Of a DNA stretch of 64,000 bases, positions 17,467 to 25,902 are shown piece by piece. A program made the position numbers and the translations under genes. Below the pieces are notes generated by a model. The model searched no databases and had not been told where the DNA came from. It saw nothing but the letters and a program-made list of their open reading frames with translations. The number at the start of each line of letters is the position of its first letter. Position 1 is the stretch's first letter. The stretch comes from Robiginitalea myxolifaciens (GTDB lineage: Bacteria; Bacteroidota; Bacteroidia; Flavobacteriales; Flavobacteriaceae), in NCBI RefSeq assembly GCF_900115205.1, contig NZ_FOYQ01000001.1:1205240-1269239 (forward strand), given 5' to 3'.

Positions 17467-19038
17467 ATGAAGAAGAAATATACAGATGATATTTTCAGGG
17501 ATAAGCTGAAAGATTACCAGGAAAATCCGGACCCCGCCGTATGGGATCGGATTGAGCATTCCCTGAACCGACGAAAACGCCGCGGAGTGATCCCAATTTG
17601 GTGGACCCTCGGAGGTGTTGCCGCCCTGCTAGCGCTTGGGATATTCCTCTTCGGCCCTGAAGGGGTCGATACCATGCCTTCAGGAGTAAGTGACTCCCCT
17701 AGTGTAGTAAAGGATTCGGAAAACCAGGAGGCTTCCGAAGCGACCACCGGGGAACAAACCAGTACTCAGGAACAATTGAATTCCCGGGAACAAACCCAGG
17801 AGGAAGGCGTGGCCCGTAGTGGAAGAGGCGATACCCCGAACCAGGAAGAGGCTGATGCCGGTGAACGGGTAGCGAATAATCCAGTAACACGCGAGGCCCA
17901 ACGAGATCGGACCACAGGGACTGAAGTACAGCAAGAGGGAACTGCCCAACCAGAAAGGCAAGCCGTAGCAGCGGTTGAAAACCGTTCTGGTGAGGATAAT
18001 CAGGAATCCCGCCTGGAAAAAATAGTCTCCGGAGAAAATTCTCAGGAATCCGCTGTGGCCGTTACCGAGGCAGTAGTTGCTGACCCGCAAGGGGAAGTAT
18101 CAATAATGCCTGACCCGCAAGAGTCGAATCGGAGCGGGGAGCAAACTAACACCACAGTATTGCCCAATCGAAATACCACGGACACTGGAGTTGCAGTAGC
18201 TGAGGAAAAAGACCCTGAAGAAGGCAAAATTTCAATCCTGGATGCCGCTGCAGAGCAGGAGGCGCTTTCCCGTAATGAGGATGAATTCCAAAACGCGGAA
18301 GAAAAATCAAAGTCCTGGACCGTTGGACCGGCCGTCGCACCTGTTTTTTACAGCAACTTTGGCAATGGTTCCCCCCTGGATCAGGATTTTGTGCCAAACA
18401 GCAAATCGGGTACCCTGAACATGAGCTTTGGAGTAGCCGTAGCCTATGCCGTGACCGGAAAGCTCAGTGTGCGTTCCGGGGTACACCGGGTAGATTTTGG
18501 ATACAATACGAACCAGGTGAGTTTTTCCCCTTCATTAAACGCAGGCCCATCCAGCCTGATAAGAACGATCAGTTATTCAGAAAGCTCACGCAACGTGGTA
18601 GTGCATAGTAATGTGAGCGGAGCCGGGGCCCAGGCCGTAGAAAACGCCCTGGATGTCTCCGCCCAAAGCCCACAGCGAAACGGAAGTATGCTCCAGGAAT
18701 TTGGATACCTCGAAATTCCATTGGAAATGCAATATGCCCTGGTAGAAGGTAAATTTGGGGTGAACCTGATTGGGGGTATGAGTTCCCTGTTCCTGGTCAA
18801 TAACAGTGTTAGCCTGGATTCTTCGGGATCACGGACCGAAATCGGAGAGGCTAACAACATTAACCCGGTTAACTTCAGTAGCAACCTGGGGCTCGGTTTG
18901 TATTATAACCTCAACCCTTCGATGCAGTTGAACCTGCAACCGATGTTCAAGTACCATATGAATGCTTTTTCCCAGACTGCAGGGGATTTTCAGCCCTATA
19001 CCCTTGGGGTTTACAGTGGGTTGAGCTTCCGGTTCTAG
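17467..19038 (+). CDS. Sigma-linked membrane protein with C-terminal outer-membrane beta-barrel-like domain
   Basis: A 523-residue protein with three parts. The N-terminus (about 1-40: DDIFRDKLKDYQENPDPAVWDRIEHSLNRRKRR) is cytoplasmic and resembles the short sigma-binding region of Bacteroidota anti-sigma-like proteins. One transmembrane helix follows (about 43-61). Then comes a roughly 220-residue linker rich in Q, E, S and T, and finally about 230 residues beginning at KSWTVGPAVAPVFYSNFG with alternating hydrophobic strands and the terminal YTLGVYSGLSFRF, as in porin-like OMPs. Its adjacency to the ECF sigma gene (9 bases) suggests it regulates or is regulated by that sigma factor. The function is inferred. 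Confidence 0.7.
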   Translation: MKKKYTDDIFRDKLKDYQENPDPAVWDRIEHSLNRRKRRGVIPIWWTLGGVAALLALGIFLFGPEGVDTMPSGVSDSPSVVKDSENQEASEATTGEQTSTQEQLNSREQTQEEGVARSGRGDTPNQEEADAGERVANNPVTREAQRDRTTGTEVQQEGTAQPERQAVAAVENRSGEDNQESRLEKIVSGENSQESAVAVTEAVVADPQGEVSIMPDPQESNRSGEQTNTTVLPNRNTTDTGVAVAEEKDPEEGKISILDAAAEQEALSRNEDEFQNAEEKSKSWTVGPAVAPVFYSNFGNGSPLDQDFVPNSKSGTLNMSFGVAVAYAVTGKLSVRSGVHRVDFGYNTNQVSFSPSLNAGPSSLIRTISYSESSRNVVVHSNVSGAGAQAVENALDVSAQSPQRNGSMLQEFGYLEIPLEMQYALVEGKFGVNLIGGMSSLFLVNNSVSLDSSGSRTEIGEANNINPVNFSSNLGLGLYYNLNPSMQLNLQPMFKYHMNAFSQTAGDFQPYTLGVYSGLSFRF

Positions 19039-19078
19039 GCTAAACTCCCGATTTTAGGTTAAGCTTGCGGTTCTAGGA
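19026..19078. repeat. 19-base tandem repeat across a stop codon
   Basis: About 2.8 imperfect copies of a 19-base unit (CTTCCGGTTCTAGGCTAAA, then CTCCCGATTTTAGGTTAAG, then CTTGCGGTTCTAGG). The first copy contains the TAG stop codon (19036-19038) of the preceding gene. Confidence 0.7.
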
Positions 19079-19083
19079 GTTGC

Positions 19084-19824
19084 TTACTGTTTGGCCGACA
19101 GGCTGTCATGGAGTAATTGCCAGGCCTTTTCCTTGAGCTTAGACGCCTCAGTATCCTGCATTCCGGCTGTCGGGATAAAAGGATGCACCCTTACCCGCAA
19201 GGGACCAGGGGCTCCCCCATTCCAACGAAAGGGAAATCGTTTCTTACAATCATAAAAGCTCATGGGAACAATGGGGATCTGATGGGCAATGGCCATTTTA
19301 AAGGCCCCGTCTTTGAACCGATCCAGCACCAGGGATTCCTCCGGCACCCCCCCTTCCGGGAAAATGCAAATATTCAAACCCCCGGCCAGGCGCTTTTTTA
19401 CCCTGCGATATACTGCCGAACGGCTTCTCGGGTCTTCCCGGTCTACCATGATGCAAACCCGTTTGTAGAAAAACCCGAAAATGGGAATTTTTACCAGTTC
19501 TTTTTTGCCGACAAACACGAAAGGATGCCGGCTGGCCCGGAGCATTAGCATGATGTCGAGCATGCTGGTATGGTTGGCAATAAGCATGTAGCTTTTTCCT
19601 CTTTCCATACGCTCGTCCCTTTTAATATGGGGGATACATCCCATACCAATCAGTATAAAAAGTGCCCAGATATTCCGCGCCAACCAAAAGAATTGCGCAT
19701 AGGTGCGCTCACTGAGGGTAAATAGTAAAAGCAAAGGGCCAAAAACAAGGATGGGCAGGGTCACCAATATATAGAACCAGATACGCCATAAGAATCGGCC
19801 CAGGGAGATCAACGCTTTCGCCAT
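19084..19824 (-). CDS. plsC: 1-acyl-sn-glycerol-3-phosphate acyltransferase (PlsC family)
   Basis: A 246-residue membrane enzyme. Two hydrophobic N-terminal segments (about 10-35 and 45-65) precede the catalytic NHTSMLD (HX4D, about 88-94). The substrate motif is FPEGGVPEE (about 157-165), and the PIVPMSFYDC segment follows. It acylates lysophosphatidate to phosphatidate at the inner membrane. Paralogues in this phylum may acylate other lipids, so the substrate is by family only. Divergent from trpS. Confidence 0.88.
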   Translation of the reverse strand: MAKALISLGRFLWRIWFYILVTLPILVFGPLLLLFTLSERTYAQFFWLARNIWALFILIGMGCIPHIKRDERMERGKSYMLIANHTSMLDIMLMLRASRHPFVFVGKKELVKIPIFGFFYKRVCIMVDREDPRSRSAVYRRVKKRLAGGLNICIFPEGGVPEESLVLDRFKDGAFKMAIAHQIPIVPMSFYDCKKRFPFRWNGGAPGPLRVRVHPFIPTAGMQDTEASKLKEKAWQLLHDSLSAKQ

Positions 19825-19852
19825 GAAACGAAAATAGCAATTTAGAATGCGC

Positions 19853-19860
19853 TACCTTTG
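19853..19860 (+). promoter_or_regulatory. -7 element of the trpS promoter
   Basis: TACCTTTG, an exact TAnnTTTG match 26 bases before the trpS start. No clear TTTG at the expected -33 position, so support is partial. Confidence 0.4.
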
Positions 19861-19886
19861 TCTCCACCTTTAAAAAGGGAATAAAC

Positions 19887-20864
19887 ATGCCACGAATTCT
19901 TACAGGGGTCCAAAGCACGGGGACCCCGCATTTGGGGAACATACTCGGAGCCATAGAACCGGCAATTGCCATGGCTGGTGAGCCCAAAAACGAGTCTTTT
20001 CTTTTTATTGCAGACCTGCACTCATTAACGCAGATTAAGGACGGTTCTGTACTGCGGGAGAACACCTATGCCACTGCAGCCGCCTGGATGGCTTTTGGCC
20101 TGGATACGGATAAAACGGTATTCTACCGCCAGAGTGACGTGCCCCAGGTTACGGAGCTCTCCTGGTACTTAAGCTGTTTCTTTCCCTATCAACGCCTGAC
20201 GCTGGCCCATTCCTTTAAGGATAAGGCAGACCGCTTGGAAGATGTGAATGCGGGTCTTTTTACCTACCCCATGCTTATGGCCGCAGACATCTTGCTTTAC
20301 GATGCGCATTATGTACCCGTGGGTAAGGACCAGTTGCAGCATTTGGAAATGACCCGGGATGTGGCCTCCCGGTTCCATGCACAATTGGGGGAAACCTTTG
20401 TTTTACCGGAGGCTAAAGTCCAGGAGCAGACCATGTATGTTCCCGGAACAGATGGTCAAAAGATGAGTAAAAGCAAGGGCAACCTGATCAATATCTTTCA
20501 GCCCGATAAAGCCCTGCGCAAGCAAATTATGGGCATTCAAACCGATTCAACGCCACTGGAAGATCCGAAGGATCCCGAATCCGATACCGTTTTTGCCCTG
20601 TATCGATTACTGGCTTCAGAAGAAGCGGTAAATGAAATGCGGGAGAATTATCTGAAAGGGGGATATGGGTATGGGCATGCCAAGCAGGCCCTGTATCAAT
20701 GTATCCTGGAACGATTTGCGGAACCCCGGGAGCGATTCGAAACCCTGATGAGCAACCGTCAAACCCTCGACGAAGCACTATTTCAGGGGGCCGAAAAGGC
20801 GTCCAAAGTGGCCGAAGAAGTCCTGAATCGGGTACGAAACAGGCTGGGATACTCCAATCGATGA
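19887..20864 (+). CDS. trpS: Tryptophanyl-tRNA synthetase
   Basis: A 325-residue class Ic synthetase that charges tRNA-Trp. The HIGH-type motif is GTPHLGNILG (about 11-20), the second signature is GQKMSKSKGN (KMSKS, about 190-199), and PMLMAADILLYDAHYVPVGKDQLQHLE is typical of TrpRS. Full length, ATG start. It is convergent with dprA; the 187-base gap between them contains two operator-like palindromes. Confidence 0.96.
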   Translation: MPRILTGVQSTGTPHLGNILGAIEPAIAMAGEPKNESFLFIADLHSLTQIKDGSVLRENTYATAAAWMAFGLDTDKTVFYRQSDVPQVTELSWYLSCFFPYQRLTLAHSFKDKADRLEDVNAGLFTYPMLMAADILLYDAHYVPVGKDQLQHLEMTRDVASRFHAQLGETFVLPEAKVQEQTMYVPGTDGQKMSKSKGNLINIFQPDKALRKQIMGIQTDSTPLEDPKDPESDTVFALYRLLASEEAVNEMRENYLKGGYGYGHAKQALYQCILERFAEPRERFETLMSNRQTLDEALFQGAEKASKVAEEVLNRVRNRLGYSNR

Positions 20865-20875
20865 AATGCACATAA

Positions 20876-20891
20876 CCGACCCGGCGGTCGG
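20876..20891. promoter_or_regulatory. Operator-like palindrome A1
   Basis: CCGAC-CCGGCG-GTCGG. Same half-sites and spacing as the sites before tetR and patatin. It lies 12 bases after the trpS stop codon. Its partner A2 begins exactly 126 bases later. Confidence 0.55.
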
Positions 20892-21001
20892 AATACGAAC
20901 CTTTTATCGGAGAATTTAAGCCCTCTTCCCTCGCTTTTCGGAACTTTTTCCTCGTTAAGCTACCTGAAAGGTGTACTTTGAGCACTTGTGATTGACCATT
21001 A

Positions 21002-21017
21002 CCGACTATCCGGTCGG
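21002..21017. promoter_or_regulatory. Operator-like palindrome A2
   Basis: CCGAC-TATCCG-GTCGG, with arms extended to ACCGAC/GTCGGT. No convincing gene starts next to it on either strand: dprA ends at 21052 from the other side. It forms an orphan pair with A1. Confidence 0.55.
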
Positions 21018-21051
21018 TTTAACACCTGCCATACATCCGGTGGACCCCGGC

Positions 21052-22185
21052 TCAGAAACCAGCTTTCCGGACCCAGGAATAGCTTTTTCCCGGAAATCCT
21101 TGTATCAAACCTTCCATTTCCATTAAAAAAAGCTCCTGATTGAGCAAGGCGGGGGGAATTTTAGTGGCGATCAAGAGCGCATCGATCTGGCACTTTTGCC
21201 GGTCTCGCAGGAAGGTGGCGATTGCGACCCGGGAACGCGACCAACCGGCCGGAAAGCTCGCCTCACTATTTGGAATGGATTCGGTTAATGGAGCTTTTTC
21301 CTGAAGCGATGACTTCCAATTTAAGGCTACTGCCAGTTCTCCGGCGCTTCTCAAGAGTTGTGCGCGCTGCTGGGAGATCAATCGATTGCATCCGGCGCTC
21401 ATTGGATCGCTCAATCGCCCCGGAACGGCAAATACCTCCCGGTGATACCCCAGGGCGTAGTCTGCAGTGACCAGGCTCCCACCCTGATCCCCCGTTTCAA
21501 TGACCACTGTGGCCTGCGCCATCCCAGCGATTAAGCGATTCCTGCGGAGAAAATACTCCGGCCTGGGCCGAATTCCAGGAGGAAATTCCGAAATAAGCCC
21601 CCCCTGATTCATTATAGCCAGGGCATCGGCCTGGTGCGCACTGGGGTAAATGCAGTCCAATCCGTGTGCCAGGCAGGCTATAGTCTGCAACCCACTTTTA
21701 AGGGCTGCCCGTTGGCCGCAAATATCCACCCCATAGGCCAGGCCACTAATGATAATGGGATTATGCCGTTGAAGCTCCTGAATAAACTCCCTGCAGAAAT
21801 CCCGTCCATAAGGAGTCATACTACGGGTTCCAACTACGGCCAGGCCCGGGCTGGCATTGGCCTGAATCTTTCCCTTGCAATACAACACAAGGGGCGCATC
21901 CGGGCATTGGTTCAGATAGTCCGGGTACTCTTGGTGCTCATAGGAAATCACAGTTATCCCAAGCTTGAGGGCCCGGTTGTAGTACCTTTCGGCCTGTTTG
22001 AGGTACTGATCCATGGCCAGGGATTCTTGTAGCCGCTCTGAAAGCCTGGGGAGCTCCTGAGGCCATTCACCGGAAAAAATCGCGGCTGGTCTGTCAAAAT
22101 ATTGGAGGAATTTTCGGCTGCTTACGGGGCCTATACCCGGGATTAAACTTAGCCTGATTAGCGCAATAATTTGTTTATCAAGCAC
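21052..22185 (-). CDS. dprA: DNA-processing protein DprA
   Basis: A 377-residue DprA. An N-terminal helix-hairpin-like region (RLSLIPGIGPVSSRKFLQYF, about 11-30) leads into the Rossmann-like core: LAVVGTRSMTPYGRD, ISGLAYGVDICGQRAALKSG, GGLISEFPPG, FLRRNRLIAGMAQATVVIE. A C-terminal winged-helix-like tail follows. It loads RecA onto incoming single-stranded DNA during natural transformation; its presence in a genome does not by itself prove competence. Convergent with trpS. Confidence 0.93.
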   Translation of the reverse strand: MLDKQIIALIRLSLIPGIGPVSSRKFLQYFDRPAAIFSGEWPQELPRLSERLQESLAMDQYLKQAERYYNRALKLGITVISYEHQEYPDYLNQCPDAPLVLYCKGKIQANASPGLAVVGTRSMTPYGRDFCREFIQELQRHNPIIISGLAYGVDICGQRAALKSGLQTIACLAHGLDCIYPSAHQADALAIMNQGGLISEFPPGIRPRPEYFLRRNRLIAGMAQATVVIETGDQGGSLVTADYALGYHREVFAVPGRLSDPMSAGCNRLISQQRAQLLRSAGELAVALNWKSSLQEKAPLTESIPNSEASFPAGWSRSRVAIATFLRDRQKCQIDALLIATKIPPALLNQELFLMEMEGLIQGFPGKSYSWVRKAGF

Positions 22186-22282
22186 TTAATTTCATTTTGA
22201 AGCGTTGGATGTAAAGAATCTGTTAATAATTGAGCCCCGTGCGGTTTGCAAATAGCCTTAAAATTTTCCCATATTTGTGTTG

Positions 22283-23248
22283 ATGAACGCCGCGCAACAC
22301 ATAGAAGCTCTATTGTACCGCTACCAATGCGTGGTGGTGCCTTCTTTTGGTGCGTTCCTCACACAAATTAAACCGGCCTTCCTGCAAGCCGATAGCAATA
22401 CCTTCTTTCCACCCTCGAAAACGGTATCCTTCAACAGCCAACTCCAGACCAATGACGGACTCCTGGTCTCTCATATCGCCAGGGAAGAGGGCAAGACCTA
22501 CGAGGAAGTTCTCGCAGAGCTGGAGCAACTGGCCAGCCTTTGGTCCCGGACCCTGAGAAGGGAAGGGACTTTGCGCATGTTCCCATTGGGAATATTCCGC
22601 AGAAACGGGGAAGGGAAATTGCTGTTTGAGCCCGAGGAGAAAAATAACTTCCTAACGGCTTCTTTCGGACTCAGTCCCGTTCGGGCGAATCCGGTTATCC
22701 GCGAGGTCCTGAAGGAAGAGGTTGCTGAGGTGGAGCAACGCATCCCATTTACCTTTACACCAGAGCGCCGCAAGATTGTGGGGCTTCATCCTGTGTTTAA
22801 ATATGCCGCTATCGCTTTGCTGGCCCTAACCGCAGGGGTGTCGGCCTATACGTTTAACCAGGACTTTAAAGTAAATGACGCCCAGGTGCGCGCCGAGGCC
22901 CAGAAAGAGGTAACCCGCCAAATTCAGGAAGCTACTTTCTTTTCCAATAATCCCCTGGAACTTCCCACTTTAACGCTGGAGGTTGTTCAGGAGGAAGCAC
23001 CGGCACCTGAAATTTTCGAAGCAAGGCACCACATTATTGCCGGCGCATTCCGCGTTCGGGCGAATGCCGAAAAGAAAATCCGCCAATTAAAACGCCGTGG
23101 TTTTGACGCCCGTTATATTGGTGAGAATGCTTACGGGCTTCACCAGGTGGCTTATGGTTCTTACGTCGAGGCCGAAGAAGCCCTCGAGAAGCTTAAGGAA
23201 ATAAAGCAGCAAGTATCCCAGGACGCCTGGTTGCTCTCGCAACGATAG
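22283..23248 (+). CDS. HU-CCDC81-like and SPOR domain protein
   Basis: A 321-residue bitopic protein. The N-terminal 160 residues (HIEALLYRYQCVVVPSFGAFLT..., EGTLRMFPLGIFRRN) resemble the HU-CCDC81 bacterial domains. A transmembrane helix follows (about 175-195, FKYAAIALLALTAGVSAYTF). The C-terminal SPOR domain (about 245-320, HHIIAGAFRVRANAEKKIRQLKRRGFDARYIG) binds denuded glycan at division sites. It is therefore a candidate septal protein. I chose ATG 22283 over the adjacent GTG/TTG codons at 22277 and 22280. Confidence 0.8.
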   Translation: MNAAQHIEALLYRYQCVVVPSFGAFLTQIKPAFLQADSNTFFPPSKTVSFNSQLQTNDGLLVSHIAREEGKTYEEVLAELEQLASLWSRTLRREGTLRMFPLGIFRRNGEGKLLFEPEEKNNFLTASFGLSPVRANPVIREVLKEEVAEVEQRIPFTFTPERRKIVGLHPVFKYAAIALLALTAGVSAYTFNQDFKVNDAQVRAEAQKEVTRQIQEATFFSNNPLELPTLTLEVVQEEAPAPEIFEARHHIIAGAFRVRANAEKKIRQLKRRGFDARYIGENAYGLHQVAYGSYVEAEEALEKLKEIKQQVSQDAWLLSQR

Positions 23249-23255
23249 TAAGGCG

Positions 23256-23263
23256 TATCTTTG
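23256..23263 (+). promoter_or_regulatory. -7 element upstream of the thioesterase gene
   Basis: TATCTTTG, exact TAnnTTTG, 14 bases before the start codon, with TTG at 23231-23233 as a possible -33. Located at the very end of the preceding gene's 3' region. Confidence 0.4.
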
Positions 23264-23277
23264 CCCAAATTTTCAGT

Positions 23278-23790
23278 ATGAAAGCGAAAACTCCGAGCGA
23301 TTCCCGTACGGTAATGACCGATTTGGTATTGCCCAGCGAAACCAACCCACTGAATAACCTTTTCGGGGGAGAACTATTGGCCCGAATGGACCGCGCAGCC
23401 AGTATTGCTGCCCGACGCCATAGTCGTCGCATTACGGTAACGGCTTCAGTGAACCATGTCGCTTTCAATCGTTCAGTTCCACTGGGAAGCGTAGTCACCA
23501 TAGAAGCTGCCATTTCCCGCACCTTTCGAACTTCCATGGAGGTTTTTATCGACGTTTGGATGGAAGATCGCTTCAGTGGGGAGCGCACCAAAGCAAATGA
23601 AGCCATTTATACCTTTGTTGCCGTAGACGACGCCGGTGTTCCTACCGAAGTTCCCCCATTGGTTCCAGAAACCCAACTGGAAAAAGAGCGTTTCGAAGCT
23701 GCCCTGAGAAGAAAGCAGCTCAGCCTGGTCCTAGCAGGCAAAATGAAGCCTCACGATGCCACAGAACTCAAGGCATTATTCATGGACTAA
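23278..23790 (+). CDS. Acyl-CoA thioesterase, hotdog fold (YciA/BFIT type)
   Basis: A 170-residue single hotdog domain. NPLNNLFGGELLARMDRAASIAARRHS (about 23-48) is the family signature, with the conserved N and D near the active site. VNHVAFNRSVPLGSVVTIEA and RTKANEAIYTFVAVD follow. It hydrolyses acyl-CoA thioesters in the cytoplasm; chain-length preference cannot be read from sequence. Convergent with the aldo/keto reductase. Confidence 0.9.
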   Translation: MKAKTPSDSRTVMTDLVLPSETNPLNNLFGGELLARMDRAASIAARRHSRRITVTASVNHVAFNRSVPLGSVVTIEAAISRTFRTSMEVFIDVWMEDRFSGERTKANEAIYTFVAVDDAGVPTEVPPLVPETQLEKERFEAALRRKQLSLVLAGKMKPHDATELKALFMD

Positions 23791-23817
23791 CCCATTCGGG
23801 GTAGTTCCTTCAAGTGT

Positions 23818-24654
23818 TTAGAAGTCGAAATTATCCGGATCCGGTCCAAACCGCTGATCCCGGTCCATAGCATCGAGTTGGGCTACATCTTCCGGGGAAA
23901 TTTCGAAATCAAAAATGTCGCTGTTCGCTACAATCCGATGCTGTTTGGTGGATTTTGGAATGGTAATCACTCCTTTTTGCAGATCCCATCGCAGTAATAC
24001 CTGGGCGATGTTTTTCCCGTATTTGTCTGCTAGTGCCTTCAATTCAGGCAAGTCAAATGCCTTCCCTTGCATGAGGGGGGACCAGGCTTCATATTGAATG
24101 TGATGCTGCTGGCAAAATTCCCGGAGATCGGTGCGTATGAGATACGGGTGGAATTCCATCTGATTTACCATGGGAACTACCTCAGCGCCGTCCATTACGT
24201 CTTTGAGATGCTGGATCATGAAGTTGCTCACGCCAATTGCCCGGACTTTCCCATCGCGATAAAGCTGTTCCAGGGCCTTCCAGGTTTCCTTGTATTTCCC
24301 GGCTACGGGCCAGTGAATAAGGTACAAGTCCAGATAATCTAACTGAAGTCGGTCCATGCTAGCTTGAAATGCATCCAGGGTACTTTGAAATCCCTGGTCG
24401 GCATTCCAGACTTTAGTGGTGATGAAGACCTCATCGCGGGGGACATTGCTTTCAGAAAGGGCCTTGCCTACTCCCGCTTCGTTCCGGTAAATACTGGCGG
24501 TATCGATATGGCGATAGCCCGCCTCCAAAGCCCAATGCACGGCCTGTTCCACCTCTCCCCCGGTCTCGGCCAGATACACGCCCAGACCAAAATAGGGCAT
24601 TTCGACCCCGTTGTTTAAGGTAAAAGACCCCTGTAAATCAGTTATTGTACTCAT
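23818..24654 (-). CDS. Aldo/keto reductase
   Basis: A 278-residue NADPH-dependent oxidoreductase with a TIM barrel. The catalytic tetrad is visible: Asp and Tyr in RHIDTASIYRNEAGVG (about 50-65), Lys in VFITTKVWN (about 80), His in DLYLIHWP (about 113). GVSNF and the C-terminal IPKSTKQHRIVANSDIFDFEIS cofactor loop are present. It is of the 2,5-diketo-gluconate reductase type; the physiological substrate is unknown. It lies 10 bases after the EnvC-like gene's 3' end region in the same direction of transcription (upstream gene at 24664). Confidence 0.92.
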   Translation of the reverse strand: MSTITDLQGSFTLNNGVEMPYFGLGVYLAETGGEVEQAVHWALEAGYRHIDTASIYRNEAGVGKALSESNVPRDEVFITTKVWNADQGFQSTLDAFQASMDRLQLDYLDLYLIHWPVAGKYKETWKALEQLYRDGKVRAIGVSNFMIQHLKDVMDGAEVVPMVNQMEFHPYLIRTDLREFCQQHHIQYEAWSPLMQGKAFDLPELKALADKYGKNIAQVLLRWDLQKGVITIPKSTKQHRIVANSDIFDFEISPEDVAQLDAMDRDQRFGPDPDNFDF

Positions 24655-24663
24655 CGTTATATT

Positions 24664-25902
24664 TTATAGTTGAAATATCCATTCCTCTGGATTCAAGCGT
24701 GTTACGTCCCGGTATAGATAAAATTTCAGTTGTGTTAGTCCATTAGACCGATTGGTATGTATAGTGCCCAGCTCCTCTTTGGCCTTTACTTTATCGCCCT
24801 TCTTTACATAGAGTTCAGAAAGGTTGTAGTAGGTACTGATAAAATTCCCGTGCTTTATCTGTACCCCTTTATTGCCCCCGGGTACAGCGAGGATGGCTAT
24901 GACCTCCCCTTCAAAAACAGCCCGGGCCCGGGCTCCCTGGTCTGTAGCAATAATAACCCCATTGCTCTGGTGCTTGATTCCGGGATAAACCGCATCTGCA
25001 TAGATTCCAAAGCCCTGTTTTTTAATGCCTTTCTCTACAGGCCAGATCAATTTACCCTTAGCGGCCGAAAAATTACTGGCTACTATACTGGCTTCCGGGG
25101 TCAGGGCAAAACGGGCAGCACTATTCGAGCGGGAAGTACTGCTGCGGTTCGAAGCCGCAATGGCCGAACGGATCAGACGATCTATCTGACGGTCTATTTC
25201 ACGGGCTTCCTTTTGTTTTTCTTCGATTCGGGCAGTATAAGCGCTTTCGTTCTGCCGGATCGATTTCAATAATTCCTTCTGCCGACCCACCTCAGCCATC
25301 ATTTGATCCCTTGCCCTTCGATTCTGTGCAATCAGCAACTCTTTTTCTTTGCGCTGGCGGGTCAGTTCCTGGTTTAAGCGAGTTAGTGTATCGGTTTTCG
25401 CCTGAATTTCCATCCCCTGCTCCTTGCGGAACTGGGTGTATTGCTTCATGTACTCCAGCCGCTTGTAGGCCTGGCTCCAGCTTTCGGAGGAAAGCAGAAA
25501 GAGCATTCTGTTCTGCTTGGATCGATTCTGGTAGGATTTGCGAATCATGGCCGCATAATCGGCCTTCAAATGCTCGAGTTCCTCCCTGAGCGTGCTGATG
25601 TTGCGAATGTTCGCATTGATCCGGCGATTGAGCAGGTTGGATTGCTGATTGGTGATGCGGATGAGCTGTTGTTGTCGGCTAATCTTCTGGTCCAGGGCTT
25701 CCATCTGATCCAGGACGCTTCCCTTTTGCTTGCGTTCTGCAAACAACAAACGGTTCACCTCCCGGATCTCACGTTCGAGTTGTTGCTTTTTCGCCTCCAG
25801 CGCTTGCTGTTCTTTTTGCTGGGCATACAGGGAGTCGGTAGTGCCCAGGAATAGTAAGAACCCGGTCACCAAGAATACTATGACACCCTTTCCAGTGCTC
25901 AT
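24664..25902 (-). CDS. EnvC-like murein hydrolase activator (degenerate M23 domain)
   Basis: A 412-residue periplasmic protein. After a signal peptide (about 1-27, ending SLYAQ), a long coiled coil rich in Q, E, K and R occupies about 28-260. The C-terminal LytM/M23 domain (about 285-405) includes GIYADAVYPGIKHQSNGVIIATDQG and VQIKHGNFISTYYNLSELYVKKGDKV. The zinc ligands of active M23 peptidases (HxxxD and HxH) look incomplete: no Asp after KHQSN and no second His in STYYNLS. It is therefore probably an amidase activator like E. coli EnvC. It overlaps the DUF4292 gene by 4 bases. Confidence 0.85.
   Translation of the reverse strand: MSTGKGVIVFLVTGFLLFLGTTDSLYAQQKEQQALEAKKQQLEREIREVNRLLFAERKQKGSVLDQMEALDQKISRQQQLIRITNQQSNLLNRRINANIRNISTLREELEHLKADYAAMIRKSYQNRSKQNRMLFLLSSESWSQAYKRLEYMKQYTQFRKEQGMEIQAKTDTLTRLNQELTRQRKEKELLIAQNRRARDQMMAEVGRQKELLKSIRQNESAYTARIEEKQKEAREIDRQIDRLIRSAIAASNRSSTSRSNSAARFALTPEASIVASNFSAAKGKLIWPVEKGIKKQGFGIYADAVYPGIKHQSNGVIIATDQGARARAVFEGEVIAILAVPGGNKGVQIKHGNFISTYYNLSELYVKKGDKVKAKEELGTIHTNRSNGLTQLKFYLYRDVTRLNPEEWIFQL

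Noticed and set aside
20527-20985. Minus-strand frame starting just below palindrome A2, a possible regulon gene
   Set aside because: The start is a GTG and most of the frame is antisense to the trpS 3' end; no conserved features.
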